Assembly: GCF_011045035.1 (NCBI RefSeq)
Contig: NZ_JAALAA010000032.1
Coordinates: forward strand, 1 to 43,990
Direction of reading: 5' to 3'
Length of the DNA: 43,990 nucleotides
DNA from: Nocardioides turkmenicus
GTDB taxonomy: Bacteria; Actinomycetota; Actinomycetes; Propionibacteriales; Nocardioidaceae
Under the pieces are notes generated by a model. The model was not told the origin of the DNA. It did not search any database and saw nothing but the letters and a program-made list of their open reading frames with translations. Position numbers and translations under genes: made by a program. This document shows, piece after piece, positions 16,694 to 23,999 of the stretch. Every line of letters starts with the position of its first letter. Position 1 is the stretch's first letter.

Positions 16694-16799
16694 GCCGAAT
16701 CTGCAGAACTGGCGGCCCGAGACTGCAGAAATGGGCGACGAAAGTAGAGATTCGTCGCCCACAACTACACACTCGCCGCGCCAGAACTACAGATTCGGC
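16694..16799. repeat. Long nested palindrome downstream of dnaE2
   Basis: Arms of 49 nt (16694-16742 and 16751-16799) surround an 8-nt loop. The inner 11 bp (TGGGCGACGAA at 16732-16742 with TTCGTCGCCCA at 16751-16761) pair perfectly, and the outer 21-nt ends (16694-16714, 16779-16799) match at 18 of 21 positions. The word CTGCAGAA occurs twice in the left arm. It lies between dnaE2 and the convergent GNAT gene, so it may act as a bidirectional terminator, although no T-run follows. Confidence 0.75.
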
Positions 16800-16805
16800 A
16801 AGGAG

Positions 16806-17513
16806 TCAGGCGGGCGCGCGGAACAGCTCGAAGGTCGTACGCCGCCGCTCCTCGAACCCGAGGCCGAGGTAGACCGAGATGGCGCCGGTGTTGGCGGCCG
16901 AGGCGTGCATCAGCGCGCGGGAGCCGCGGGCGTGGATGTCGGCGGTGACCGCGCGGACGAGGCGGCCGGCGAGGCCGCGGCCGCGGGCCTCGGGCGCGGT
17001 GCAGACGGCGCTGATCTCGATCCATCCGCCCGGGTGCATCCGCTGGCCGGCCATCGCGACGAGCCGGCCCTCGTGGCGCAGCCCGAGATACGTACCCATC
17101 GTGTAGGTCGACTTCTCGAACGGACCGGGCTCGGTGCGGGCGACGAGGTCGAGCATCTCCGGCACGTCGGTGGCCCCGAGCACGACCGCCTCCGGGTCTG
17201 GCACTGCGGCGACCCGGGACGTCTCGACGAGCTGTACCCCTTCGCCGCCGCCGACCATCTCCCAGCCGTCCCCGCAGATCCCGTAAGCCCCGGTGATCAG
17301 CGCGGTGCCCCCGGGGCCGACCGCCGCGGCCAGGTCACGCCACGCCTGAGCCGAGCGTGGGTCGGAGACGCCGGCGAAGGGCGAGATGTCGGGGCGGTAG
17401 CGACGCGCGAGTCCCGACCCCTCGGCGAGCGAGGCGTGCGCGCCGGTCAGCGAGTACCAGACCGGGTTGTCGAGGACGTCGCCGAGGAGATGATCTGACG
17501 GGGAGACGGACAC
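16806..17513 (-). CDS. GNAT family N-acetyltransferase (FR47-like)
   Basis: 235 aa. The acetyl-CoA-binding motif A is ISAVCTAPEARGRGLAGRLV (RxxGxG), followed by SRALMHASAANTGAISVYLG and the final strand GFEERRRTTFELFRA. The N-terminal half (SVSPSDHLLGDVLDNPVWYS) is a degenerate GNAT-like domain, as in FR47-type proteins. Substrate is unknown. It converges on dnaE2 with the long palindrome between them. Its start lies about 70 bp from the divergent hemW start. Confidence 0.88.
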   Translation of the reverse strand: MSVSPSDHLLGDVLDNPVWYSLTGAHASLAEGSGLARRYRPDISPFAGVSDPRSAQAWRDLAAAVGPGGTALITGAYGICGDGWEMVGGGEGVQLVETSRVAAVPDPEAVVLGATDVPEMLDLVARTEPGPFEKSTYTMGTYLGLRHEGRLVAMAGQRMHPGGWIEISAVCTAPEARGRGLAGRLVRAVTADIHARGSRALMHASAANTGAISVYLGLGFEERRRTTFELFRAPA

Positions 17514-17570
17514 GCCGGAATTTTCCCACCCCCGGTGCAGGCGCGGTTAACCCTTTTCGACAGGTGGATC

Positions 17571-17576
17571 GATAAT
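17571..17576 (+). promoter_or_regulatory. -10 element GATAAT, leaderless hemW start
   Basis: GATAAT ends 6 nt before GTG 17583. The bases between (GGAGGG) look like a Shine-Dalgarno motif but are too close to the start codon to serve as one. Either reading selects GTG 17583. Confidence 0.5.
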
Positions 17577-17582
17577 GGAGGG

Positions 17583-18794
17583 GTGCCTTCTGCTCTGCCT
17601 CCCGGCGACCCTGCCCCCGCCGACGGGTCGCTGCCGGCCGAATCGCTGAGCACGCTGGGGGAGAAGGGCCTGGGCTTCTACGTCCACGTCCCGTTCTGCA
17701 CGGTCCGGTGCGGCTACTGCGACTTCAACACCTACACCGCGATCGAGCTCGGCGAGGGTGTCAGCCGACAGACGTACGCCGACCAGGCGATCGAGGAGGT
17801 CAGGCTGGCGCGCCGCATGCTCGGCGAGCGTGACAAGCAGGTCGACACGGTCTTCTTCGGCGGCGGGACGCCGACCCTCCTCCCGGCGCAGGACCTCACC
17901 GGCATCCTCGGTTCCATCAAGGACGAGTTCGGCCTCGCCGACGACGTCGAGGTGACGACCGAGGCCAACCCCGACTCCGTCGACCTCGACTACCTGCGCA
18001 GGCTGCGCGAGGGCGGCTTCACCCGGCTCAGCTTCGGCATGCAGTCCGCGGTGCCGCACGTGCTGCACACCCTCGACCGCACCCACGACCCCGAGCGGGT
18101 CCCGCTGGTGGTCGAATGGGCCCGCGAGGCAGGCTTCGAGCAGGTCTCCCTCGACCTCATCTACGGCACCCCGGGCGAGTCGATCGACGACTGGCGCACC
18201 AGCCTCGACACCGCGCTGGCGAGCAACCCCGACCACATCTCGGCCTACTCCCTCATCGTCGAGGACGGCACCGCCCTGGCGCGCCGCGTCCGACGCGGCG
18301 AGCTCGAGATGCCCGACGAGGACGACCTGGCCGACAAGTACGAGCTGGCCGACGCGACCCTGCAGAAGCACGGTCTGACCTGGTACGAGGTCTCCAACTG
18401 GGCCACCGACGAGAGCCAGCGCTGCCGCCACAACATGCTCTACTGGCAGGGCGGCGACTGGTGGGGTGTCGGCCCGGGCGCCCACAGCCACGTCGGCGGC
18501 ACCCGCTGGTGGAACGTCAAGCACCCCGCGGCGTACGCAGACCGCATCGGCAGCGACCAGAGTCCTGCCCACGCCCGCGAGGTCCTCGCCGAGAAGGACC
18601 GGCGGGTCGAGCGTGTCCTGCTGGAGCTCCGCCTGGCCGACGGGCTCTCGGCCGGGGCGCTCGACGACGAGGGCCGGGCCGCGCTGCCGGAGCAGGTGCG
18701 CCGCGGTCTGGTGACCGTCGAGGGCGACACGATCGTCCTCACCGACACCGGCAGGCTCCTCGCTGACGCGGTGGTCCGAGACCTGCTCCCCTGA
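17583..18794 (+). CDS. hemW: Radical SAM heme chaperone HemW
   Basis: About 403 aa. The radical-SAM cluster is FCTVRCGYCDF (CxxxCxxC), after the HemW signature GFYVHVPFC. Also present are FFGGGTPTLL, VTTEANPDSVDLDYL, RLSFGMQSAVPHVL and SLDLIYGTPGES, all hallmarks of the HemN/HemW group. HemW proteins bind heme and deliver it to respiratory proteins; they lack the coproporphyrinogen oxidase activity of HemN, although annotations often confuse the two. A C-terminal winged-helix-like segment (LLELRLADGLSAGALDDEGR) is complete. Start GTG 17583 is chosen from the -10 spacing; the frame is open 16 codons further upstream. Confidence 0.92.
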   Translation: MPSALPPGDPAPADGSLPAESLSTLGEKGLGFYVHVPFCTVRCGYCDFNTYTAIELGEGVSRQTYADQAIEEVRLARRMLGERDKQVDTVFFGGGTPTLLPAQDLTGILGSIKDEFGLADDVEVTTEANPDSVDLDYLRRLREGGFTRLSFGMQSAVPHVLHTLDRTHDPERVPLVVEWAREAGFEQVSLDLIYGTPGESIDDWRTSLDTALASNPDHISAYSLIVEDGTALARRVRRGELEMPDEDDLADKYELADATLQKHGLTWYEVSNWATDESQRCRHNMLYWQGGDWWGVGPGAHSHVGGTRWWNVKHPAAYADRIGSDQSPAHAREVLAEKDRRVERVLLELRLADGLSAGALDDEGRAALPEQVRRGLVTVEGDTIVLTDTGRLLADAVVRDLLP

Positions 18795-18839
18795 GCATTC
18801 CCCGAGAAGCCCTGAGTCCGGGACCTTGGTCCTGACCGA

Positions 18840-18857
18840 AGGATCAGGGGTGATCCT
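18840..18857. repeat. Short hairpin between hemW and the PspC gene
   Basis: AGGATCA-GGGG-TGATCCT forms a 7-bp perfect stem with a G4 loop. It lies 45 nt after the hemW stop and 37 nt before the PspC-domain gene. It could be a weak terminator or an operator; no T-run follows. Confidence 0.35.
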
Positions 18858-18894
18858 GATTGGTAAAGAGCACCCGACAAGGGAGAGTGGAGCC

Positions 18895-19089
18895 ATGGCA
18901 ACCACAACTCTTTCCCGTCCCAGCAACGACAAATGGATCGCCGGCGTCTGCGGCGGTCTCGGCCAGCGGTTCGGCATCAACTCGAACCTGATCCGGCTGG
19001 CCTTCGTGCTCTCCTGCCTGCTCCCCGGACCGCAGGTGATCGTCTACCTCGTGCTCTGGATCATCATGCCGAAGAAGTCGTCCTACTGA
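18895..19089 (+). CDS. PspC domain-containing small membrane protein
   Basis: 64 aa. The PspC domain fills the protein: DKWIAGVCGGLGQRFGINSN, then a membrane segment LIRLAFVLSCLLPGPQVIVY continuing to LVLWIIMPKKSS. PspC-like proteins sit in the cytoplasmic membrane and take part in envelope-stress sensing; in actinobacteria many short stand-alone copies exist with no known partner. ATG 18895 is preceded by a purine-rich GGGAGAGTGGAG region. Confidence 0.9.
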   Translation: MATTTLSRPSNDKWIAGVCGGLGQRFGINSNLIRLAFVLSCLLPGPQVIVYLVLWIIMPKKSSY

Positions 19090-19098
19090 CGAACGACC

Positions 19099-19947
19099 TC
19101 AGACCGGCTCGGTCACGAAGTCGATCAGCTCCTCGACCCGCCCGAGCAGCGCGGGCTCGAGGTCGCCGAAGGAGCTCACCCGCCCGAGGATGTGCTTCCA
19201 CGCCCGGGCGATGTCGGCCTGGTCGCGGTGTGGCCAGCCCATGTGCTGGCAGATGCCCTTCTTCCACTCGACCGACCGCGGCACGGAAGGCCAGGCCTCC
19301 AGCCCGAGCCGGGCCGGCTTGACCGCCTGCCACACGTCGATGAACGGGTGACCGACGATCAGCACGTGCTCGCCGACCGTGGAGCGCCGGATCGACTCCG
19401 CGATCCGGGCCTCCTTCGAACCCTTGACGAGGTGGTCGACGAGCACCCCGACCCGCCGCTCGCGGCTGGGACGGAAGTCGACCAAGTGGTCGGCGAGGTC
19501 GTCGACACCGCCCAGGTATTCGACGACCACACCCTCGATCCGCAGGTCGTCGCCCCAGATCTTCTCGACGAGCTCGGCGTCGTGACGTCCCTCGACGAAG
19601 ATCCGCGACTCGCGTGCGACCCGTGCCTTGACGCCGGCGACGGCGACCGACCCCGAGGCCGTCCGGGTCGGCGCAGCAGGCGCCGCGCGGGTCACCGGGG
19701 GAGTGAGGATGACCGGCTTGCCCTCGAGCCAGAAGCCCGGCCCGAGCGGGAACGTACGCCGCTTGCCGTGCCGGTCCTCGAGGGTCAGCGTGTGCAGGTC
19801 GCGGTCGATCCGGACGATCTCGCCGACGAAGTCGGTCTCGACCTCCTCCACCACCGCGCCCAGCTCTGCCGGGGTCTCGACGGCGCGCCCGTGCTTGGGC
19901 TTCTTCCAGTCGCCGGCCAGGACGTCGGAGCCGTAGCGATCGCTCAT
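19099..19947 (-). CDS. DUF3097 family protein
   Basis: 282 aa. It matches the actinobacterial DUF3097 family: start SDRYGSDVLAGDWKKPKHGR, a beta-rich first part (GEIVRIDRDLHTLTLEDRHG), then a Toprim-like core IFVEGRHDAELVEKIWGDDL, VVVEYLGGVDDLADHLVDF, RRVGVLVDHLVKGSKEARIA and VLIVGHPFIDVWQAVKP. The EGRHDAE and DHLVKGSKE stretches resemble Toprim acidic motifs, so nucleic-acid processing is possible, but no function is established. A four-alanine/proline linker (APAAPTRTASGS) separates the two parts. Confidence 0.88.
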   Translation of the reverse strand: MSDRYGSDVLAGDWKKPKHGRAVETPAELGAVVEEVETDFVGEIVRIDRDLHTLTLEDRHGKRRTFPLGPGFWLEGKPVILTPPVTRAAPAAPTRTASGSVAVAGVKARVARESRIFVEGRHDAELVEKIWGDDLRIEGVVVEYLGGVDDLADHLVDFRPSRERRVGVLVDHLVKGSKEARIAESIRRSTVGEHVLIVGHPFIDVWQAVKPARLGLEAWPSVPRSVEWKKGICQHMGWPHRDQADIARAWKHILGRVSSFGDLEPALLGRVEELIDFVTEPV

Positions 19948-19966
19948 CCGGAGAACGCTACAAGGT

Positions 19967-20239
19967 TCAGCAGCGGGAACCGGTCAGAACGCGCCCGAGC
20001 TGCTCGAGAACCTCGTCCGCCGTGGCCGCGGTCTCCGGGAACCGGAAGGTGACGTGGTGGCCGCCGTCGAGGGTGATCCAGGAGACGTCGACGCTCTCCG
20101 GGGTGAGGTGGGAGAGACGTACGCCGACGATGTGGCGCGGCCGCAGCCCGAGTCGTGCGGAGAGAGAACGGCACAGGTCGGCCTGGTGCTCGTCGTTGGC
20201 ATGGGCCGTGATGCGGACCAGCAGATCGTCGGCGATCAT
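19967..20239 (-). CDS. Small DUF2470-like protein, candidate iron-regulated gene
   Basis: 90 aa. The N-terminal ITAHANDEHQADLCRSLSAR matches the HxNDDHxxxL pattern that opens DUF2470 domains, and SVDVSWITLDGGHHVTFRFP followed by TADEVLEQLGRVL matches the strand and last helix. DUF2470 is the C-terminal domain of HugZ-type heme-utilisation proteins, and stand-alone copies also occur. A GGGAGAG motif precedes the ATG. An IdeR/DtxR-type iron box lies 42 bp upstream. Domain plus box suggests a role in heme or iron handling; this is inference, since neither has been tested here. Confidence 0.7.
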   Translation of the reverse strand: MIADDLLVRITAHANDEHQADLCRSLSARLGLRPRHIVGVRLSHLTPESVDVSWITLDGGHHVTFRFPETAATADEVLEQLGRVLTGSRC

Positions 20240-20280
20240 GGACTCTCCCGTGGGGCAGAAACGGTGAAGCGAACAGGCTC

Positions 20281-20299
20281 TAAGGTCAGCCTAACCTAA
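20281..20299. promoter_or_regulatory. Iron box (IdeR/DtxR-type operator)
   Basis: TAAGGTCAGCCTAACCTAA matches the 19-bp consensus TTAGGTTAGGCTAACCTAA at 16 positions, one of the differences being at the centre. It is 42 bp upstream of the DUF2470-like gene on the minus strand and 138 bp from hrcA, so it most likely controls the former. Confidence 0.72.
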
Positions 20300-20385
20300 G
20301 GCTATCTCGATGGCGAGAGAAGTAACGCGTTCCACAGAACGAAGCGGCCACCGGAAACTGGCTCCTGTGATACGAACCGGTAAGA

Positions 20386-20412
20386 TTGGCACTCGCACGG
20401 AATGAGTGCCAG
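20386..20412. promoter_or_regulatory. CIRCE element (HrcA operator)
   Basis: TTGGCACTC-N9-GAGTGCCAG, an inverted repeat with the conserved GCACTC/GAGTGC core and exact 9-nt spacing. It overlaps the end of a -10-like TAAGAT (20381-20386) and lies 24 nt before the hrcA start, so HrcA represses its own operon. Confidence 0.93.
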
Positions 20413-20436
20413 GCAGCCAGGACGATAGGAGCGCAG

Positions 20437-21471
20437 ATGCAGAACGAACGCAGGCTCTCCGTTCTCCGGGCGATCGTCGAGGACTACGTGAAGACCGAGG
20501 AGCCGGTCGGTTCCAAGGCGCTCGTGGAGCGTCACGGCCTGGGCGTCTCGCCCGCGACGGTACGCAACGACATGGCCGCGCTGGAGGAGGAGGGCTACAT
20601 CACCGCCCCCCACACCAGCGCCGGACGCGTGCCCACCGACAAGGGCTACCGGCTCTTCGTCGACCGGCTGACCACGGTCAAGCCGATGACCGCTGCCGAG
20701 AAGCGGGCGATCGCAGGCTTCCTCGACGGTGCGGTCGACCTCGACGACGTCGTCACCCGCTCGACCCGGCTGCTCTCCCAGCTCACGCGCCAGGTCGCGG
20801 TGGTGCAATACCCGACGCTGAGCCGCTCGACCGTCCGCCACGTCGAGCTGGTCGCCCTGGCCCCGACCAGGCTCCTCCTCGTGCTGATCCTCAGCACCGG
20901 TCGCGTCGAGCAGCGGCTGCTCGAGGTGGCTGAGGAGGTCTCCGAGGAGAGCCTGGCCACGCTGCGCACCCGGATCAACTCCGCGGTCGCCGGTGCCGTC
21001 ATCGCCGATGCCGGCGAGGCGCTGCGCACGATCGCCGAGCCGACCGACCAGCCCGCCGACGCGCCGCGGGACCCGCTCGCGACGGCGGTGGCGGAGGCCC
21101 TGATCGAGGCGATGAACGACCACCGCTCCGACGAGCGGGTCTCCATCGGCGGCACCAGCAACCTGGCCCGTTTCGGCGACAGCTTCGACACCGCCGTACG
21201 CCCGCTCCTGGAGGCCCTCGAGGAGCACGTCGTCCTGCTCAAGCTGATGGGCGAGGCGACCGCGGGCGGCCTGGTCACCGTGCGGATCGGCGCCGAGGGT
21301 CCCTACCAGGAGCTGTCGCAGACCAGCGTGGTCGCGACCGGCTACGGGCCTGGCGACGAGGCGCTGGCCACGCTCGGCGTGGTCGGGCCGACCCGGATGG
21401 ACTACCCCGGATCCATGGCGGCGGTGCGCGCGGTGGCGCGCTACCTCTCCCGGATCCTCGACGAGGCTTGA
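20437..21471 (+). CDS. hrcA: Heat-inducible transcription repressor HrcA
   Basis: 344 aa. The start MQNERRLSVLRAIVEDYVKT, then EEPVGSKALVERHGLGVSPA with TVRNDMAALEEEGYITAPHT form the winged helix typical of HrcA. SAGRVPTDKGYRLFVDRL and the C-terminal VRIGAEGPYQELSQTSVVAT with LGVVGPTRMDYPGSMAAVRA are diagnostic. HrcA binds CIRCE and represses groE/dnaJ-type heat-shock genes. AGGAG upstream of ATG 20437 fixes the start. dnaJ follows after 37 nt, so they form one heat-shock operon. Confidence 0.97.
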   Translation: MQNERRLSVLRAIVEDYVKTEEPVGSKALVERHGLGVSPATVRNDMAALEEEGYITAPHTSAGRVPTDKGYRLFVDRLTTVKPMTAAEKRAIAGFLDGAVDLDDVVTRSTRLLSQLTRQVAVVQYPTLSRSTVRHVELVALAPTRLLLVLILSTGRVEQRLLEVAEEVSEESLATLRTRINSAVAGAVIADAGEALRTIAEPTDQPADAPRDPLATAVAEALIEAMNDHRSDERVSIGGTSNLARFGDSFDTAVRPLLEALEEHVVLLKLMGEATAGGLVTVRIGAEGPYQELSQTSVVATGYGPGDEALATLGVVGPTRMDYPGSMAAVRAVARYLSRILDEA

Positions 21472-21508
21472 GCAGCAGACTCGATTCAAGGAAGATCAGC
21501 GAACTTCG

Positions 21509-22702
21509 ATGGCAGGAAGACCGACGTTGGACCCCTATGAGCTCCTCGGTGTCGACAAGGACGCCGACGACGCAACGATCAAGAAGGCGTACCGGAAGCT
21601 GGCGCGCCAGTATCACCCTGACGTCAACCCGGACGCCGAGTCGCAGGAGAAGTTCAAGGAGATCTCCCACGCCTACGAGGTGCTGAGCGACCCGCAGAAG
21701 CGGGCTGCGTACGACCGCGGTGGCGACCCGTTCGGCGGCGGCTTCGGCGCGCAGGGCGCGGGCTTCTCGTTCACCGACATCATGGACGCCTTCTTCGGTG
21801 GCGCCGGTGCGGGCACCGGCGGCGCCGGACGCGGCCCCCGCCCACGCGTACGCCGCGGCCAGGACGCCCTCATCCGGCTCGACATCGAGCTGGCCGAGGC
21901 CGCCTTCGGCGTCACCCGCGACCTCAAGGTCGACACCGCGGTCGTCTGTGACACCTGTGGCGGCGAGGGTGCCGCGGAGGGCTCCCACCCGATCCCGTGC
22001 GAGACCTGCCACGGTCAGGGCGAGGTCGCGGTCGTGCAGCGCTCCTTCCTGGGCGAGATCCGCACGCTGCGCCCGTGCTCGGCCTGCAACGGCTTCGGCA
22101 CCGTCATCCCCGACCCGTGCCGCGACTGCGGTGGCGAGGGCCGGGTCCGCTCCCACCGCACCCTGACCGTCAAGATCCCGCCGGGCGTCGACGACGGCAC
22201 CCGGGTGCAGCTCGCCGAGCAGGGCGAGATCGGACCCGGCGGTGGCCCCGCCGGCGACCTCTACGTCGAGATCCACGTCGCCAAGCACCCCACCTTCACC
22301 CGCAGGGGCAACGACCTGCACTGCACCGCGAAGGTGCCGATGACCGCGGCCGCGCTCGGCACCACCCTCAACCTGCCGACGCTGGAGGCCGACCTCGTCG
22401 GTGACGGCGCCGACCAGATCGACCCCGAGGACGCCTCGATCCAGATCGACCTCAAGCCCGGCACCCAGTCCGGCACCGACCACGTCCTGCGTGGCCGCGG
22501 TGTGCCCGGCCTGCGCGGCGGTCGCGGCGACCTGATCGTGACCGTCAACGTGGAGACCCCCACCAAGCTCGACCTCGAGCAGGAGGCGCTGCTGCGCCAG
22601 CTCGCCGAGATGCGTGGTGAGGAGTCCGTCCAGGGCCAGCTCAAGGCGGCCCACAAGGGCGGCGTCTTCTCCTGGTTCAAAGACACCCTCAACGGGCACT
22701 GA
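21509..22702 (+). CDS. dnaJ: Chaperone protein DnaJ
   Basis: 397 aa. J domain: YELLGVDKDADDATIKKAYR followed by KLARQYHPDVNPD with the HPD motif that stimulates DnaK. A short G/F-rich region (GGGFGAQGAGFSFTD) leads to four zinc-binding repeats: CDTCGGEG, CETCHGQG, CSACNGFG, CRDCGGEG. The substrate-binding beta domains follow (VKIPPGVDDGTRVQLAEQGE). It recruits unfolded proteins to DnaK. ATG 21509 lies 15 nt after AGGAAG; an in-frame TTG at 21527 (LDPYELLG) has a GGAAG 9 nt upstream and may be the actual start. Confidence 0.97.
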   Translation: MAGRPTLDPYELLGVDKDADDATIKKAYRKLARQYHPDVNPDAESQEKFKEISHAYEVLSDPQKRAAYDRGGDPFGGGFGAQGAGFSFTDIMDAFFGGAGAGTGGAGRGPRPRVRRGQDALIRLDIELAEAAFGVTRDLKVDTAVVCDTCGGEGAAEGSHPIPCETCHGQGEVAVVQRSFLGEIRTLRPCSACNGFGTVIPDPCRDCGGEGRVRSHRTLTVKIPPGVDDGTRVQLAEQGEIGPGGGPAGDLYVEIHVAKHPTFTRRGNDLHCTAKVPMTAAALGTTLNLPTLEADLVGDGADQIDPEDASIQIDLKPGTQSGTDHVLRGRGVPGLRGGRGDLIVTVNVETPTKLDLEQEALLRQLAEMRGEESVQGQLKAAHKGGVFSWFKDTLNGH

Positions 22703-22719
22703 ACCGGTCATACTGAGTC

Positions 22720-23463
22720 ATGACCCTTCCCGTTCACCTCGTCGACTCGCTCGCCGGCACCCGCGTCGGCGACGCCGTCGAGGTGACCGGCGACGAGGGC
22801 CATCACGCAGTCGTCGTGCGCCGCCTCCGGGTCGGCGAGGAGGTCGTGCTCACCGACGGCGCCGGCGAGGGCGTCACCGGCACGATCATCCAGACGACGA
22901 AGAAGTCGATGACCGTACGCGTCGACGAGATCATCCTGGGCGACGCACCGCCCGAACCCTCGCTCACGGTGGTCCAGGCGCTGCCCAAGGGCGACCGCGG
23001 CGAGCTCGCGGTCGAGATGCTGACTGAGATCGGCTCCGCCCGGATCGTCCCGTGGGCGGCGGCCCGGTCGGTCGCGGTCTGGAAGGGTGAGCGCGCGGTC
23101 AAGTCCCTCGCGCGCTGGCGGGCCACCGCCCGCGAGGCAGCCAAGCAGTCCCGCCGGCTGTGGCACCCCGAGGTCGAGCCGCTGGCCACCACTGACGCGG
23201 TGGTGGCGATGATCGAGCAGGCCGACGTCGCCGTCGTGCTCCACGAGGAGGGCACGCTCCCGCTGGGTGCGGTCCCGGTCATCGACGAGGGCACCATCCT
23301 CGTCGTGGTCGGCCCCGAAGGCGGCCTGACGGTCGATGAGATCGCGCTCTTCGAGAAGGCCGGTGCCACCACCATCCGCCTCGGCGGCGAGGTCCTACGC
23401 ACGTCCACCGCCGGAGTGGCGGCCTGCGCCGCCCTGCTGGCTCGCACCCGCCGCTGGGACTGA
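22720..23463 (+). CDS. rsmE: 16S rRNA (uracil-1498-N3)-methyltransferase RsmE
   Basis: 247 aa. SPOUT-family RsmE: an N-terminal PUA-like domain (GDEGHHAVVVRRLRVGEEVV) and a C-terminal knotted methyltransferase core with ALPKGDRGELAVEMLTEIGS, TAREAAKQSRRLWHPEV, VVVGPEGGLTVDEIALFEKA and the SAM-loop RLGGEVLRTSTAGVAACAAL. It methylates U1498 of 16S rRNA in the assembled small subunit. It follows dnaJ by 17 nt, a conserved arrangement in actinobacteria. CATACT lies 5 nt before the ATG. Confidence 0.95.
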   Translation: MTLPVHLVDSLAGTRVGDAVEVTGDEGHHAVVVRRLRVGEEVVLTDGAGEGVTGTIIQTTKKSMTVRVDEIILGDAPPEPSLTVVQALPKGDRGELAVEMLTEIGSARIVPWAAARSVAVWKGERAVKSLARWRATAREAAKQSRRLWHPEVEPLATTDAVVAMIEQADVAVVLHEEGTLPLGAVPVIDEGTILVVVGPEGGLTVDEIALFEKAGATTIRLGGEVLRTSTAGVAACAALLARTRRWD

Positions 23464-23464
23464 C

Positions 23465-23480
23465 CGCCGACTCGTCGGCG
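23465..23480. terminator. Short GC hairpin after rsmE
   Basis: CGCCGA-CTCG-TCGGCG, a 6-bp stem with a 4-nt loop, starts 1 nt after the rsmE stop. No U-tract follows, so termination is only possible, not shown. Confidence 0.35.
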
Positions 23481-23522
23481 TGGTGGGTTCCGCGTCAGGG
23501 GGCGGCGAGTGAGTATGGAGAC

Positions 23523-23984
23523 ATGAGGAGCACACGCACTCGTCCGGTGGGTCTCGTCATCACGCTCGCGCTCTGCGCCGTGCTGGCCGGAGGGTGCGGC
23601 GGCGACGACGCGGTCGCGGAGGACCCGGCGACCTCGGCCCAGCCGTCCCAGGAGCCGTCGACACTGCCACGCACCGCCGAGCTGATCACGCTCGAGGAGC
23701 CTGCCGAGGGTGCGACCGTGTCGGGCAGCTTCGAGGCCTCCGGCAAGGCCAACTCCGTCGAGGCGAACGTGCCCTGGGAGATCCGAGACGGTTCCGGCGA
23801 GACCGTGCTCGAGGGGCACGCGACGGCCGAGGGCTGGATGGACAGGCTCTACCCGTGGAAGACGACCGTCGACGTCTCCGGGCTCGAGCCCGGGACGTAC
23901 ATCTTCGTCGCCCGCACCGACGACACCTCCGACGGCGAGGGGAAGCCTTCGGAGGAGGTCGGCGCCCGGATCACCGTCGAATAG
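23523..23984 (+). CDS. Lipoprotein with Gmad2-type immunoglobulin-like domain
   Basis: 153 aa. An N-terminal lipoprotein signal (VGLVITLALCAVLAGGCGGD, lipobox LAGGC) is followed by a low-complexity S/T/P/Q linker and a beta-sandwich: ITLEEPAEGATVSGSFEASG, ANSVEANVPWEIRDGSGETV, and TTVDVSGLEPGTYIFVARTD. This order matches the Gmad2 domain found in surface proteins of spore-formers and actinobacteria. Probably anchored to the outer face of the membrane; ligand unknown. The ATG is preceded by GAGTAT at 6 nt. Confidence 0.82.
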   Translation: MRSTRTRPVGLVITLALCAVLAGGCGGDDAVAEDPATSAQPSQEPSTLPRTAELITLEEPAEGATVSGSFEASGKANSVEANVPWEIRDGSGETVLEGHATAEGWMDRLYPWKTTVDVSGLEPGTYIFVARTDDTSDGEGKPSEEVGARITVE

Positions 23985-23999
23985 GACATCATCGCTACC

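Noticed and set aside
16694..16799. CRISPR-like array because of repeated CTGCAGAA/CTACAGA words
   Set aside because: The words form one nested palindrome, not regularly spaced direct repeats with unique spacers.
20281..20299. Iron box as regulator of hrcA
   Set aside because: It is 138 bp from hrcA, beyond the CIRCE promoter, and much closer to the divergent DUF2470-like gene.
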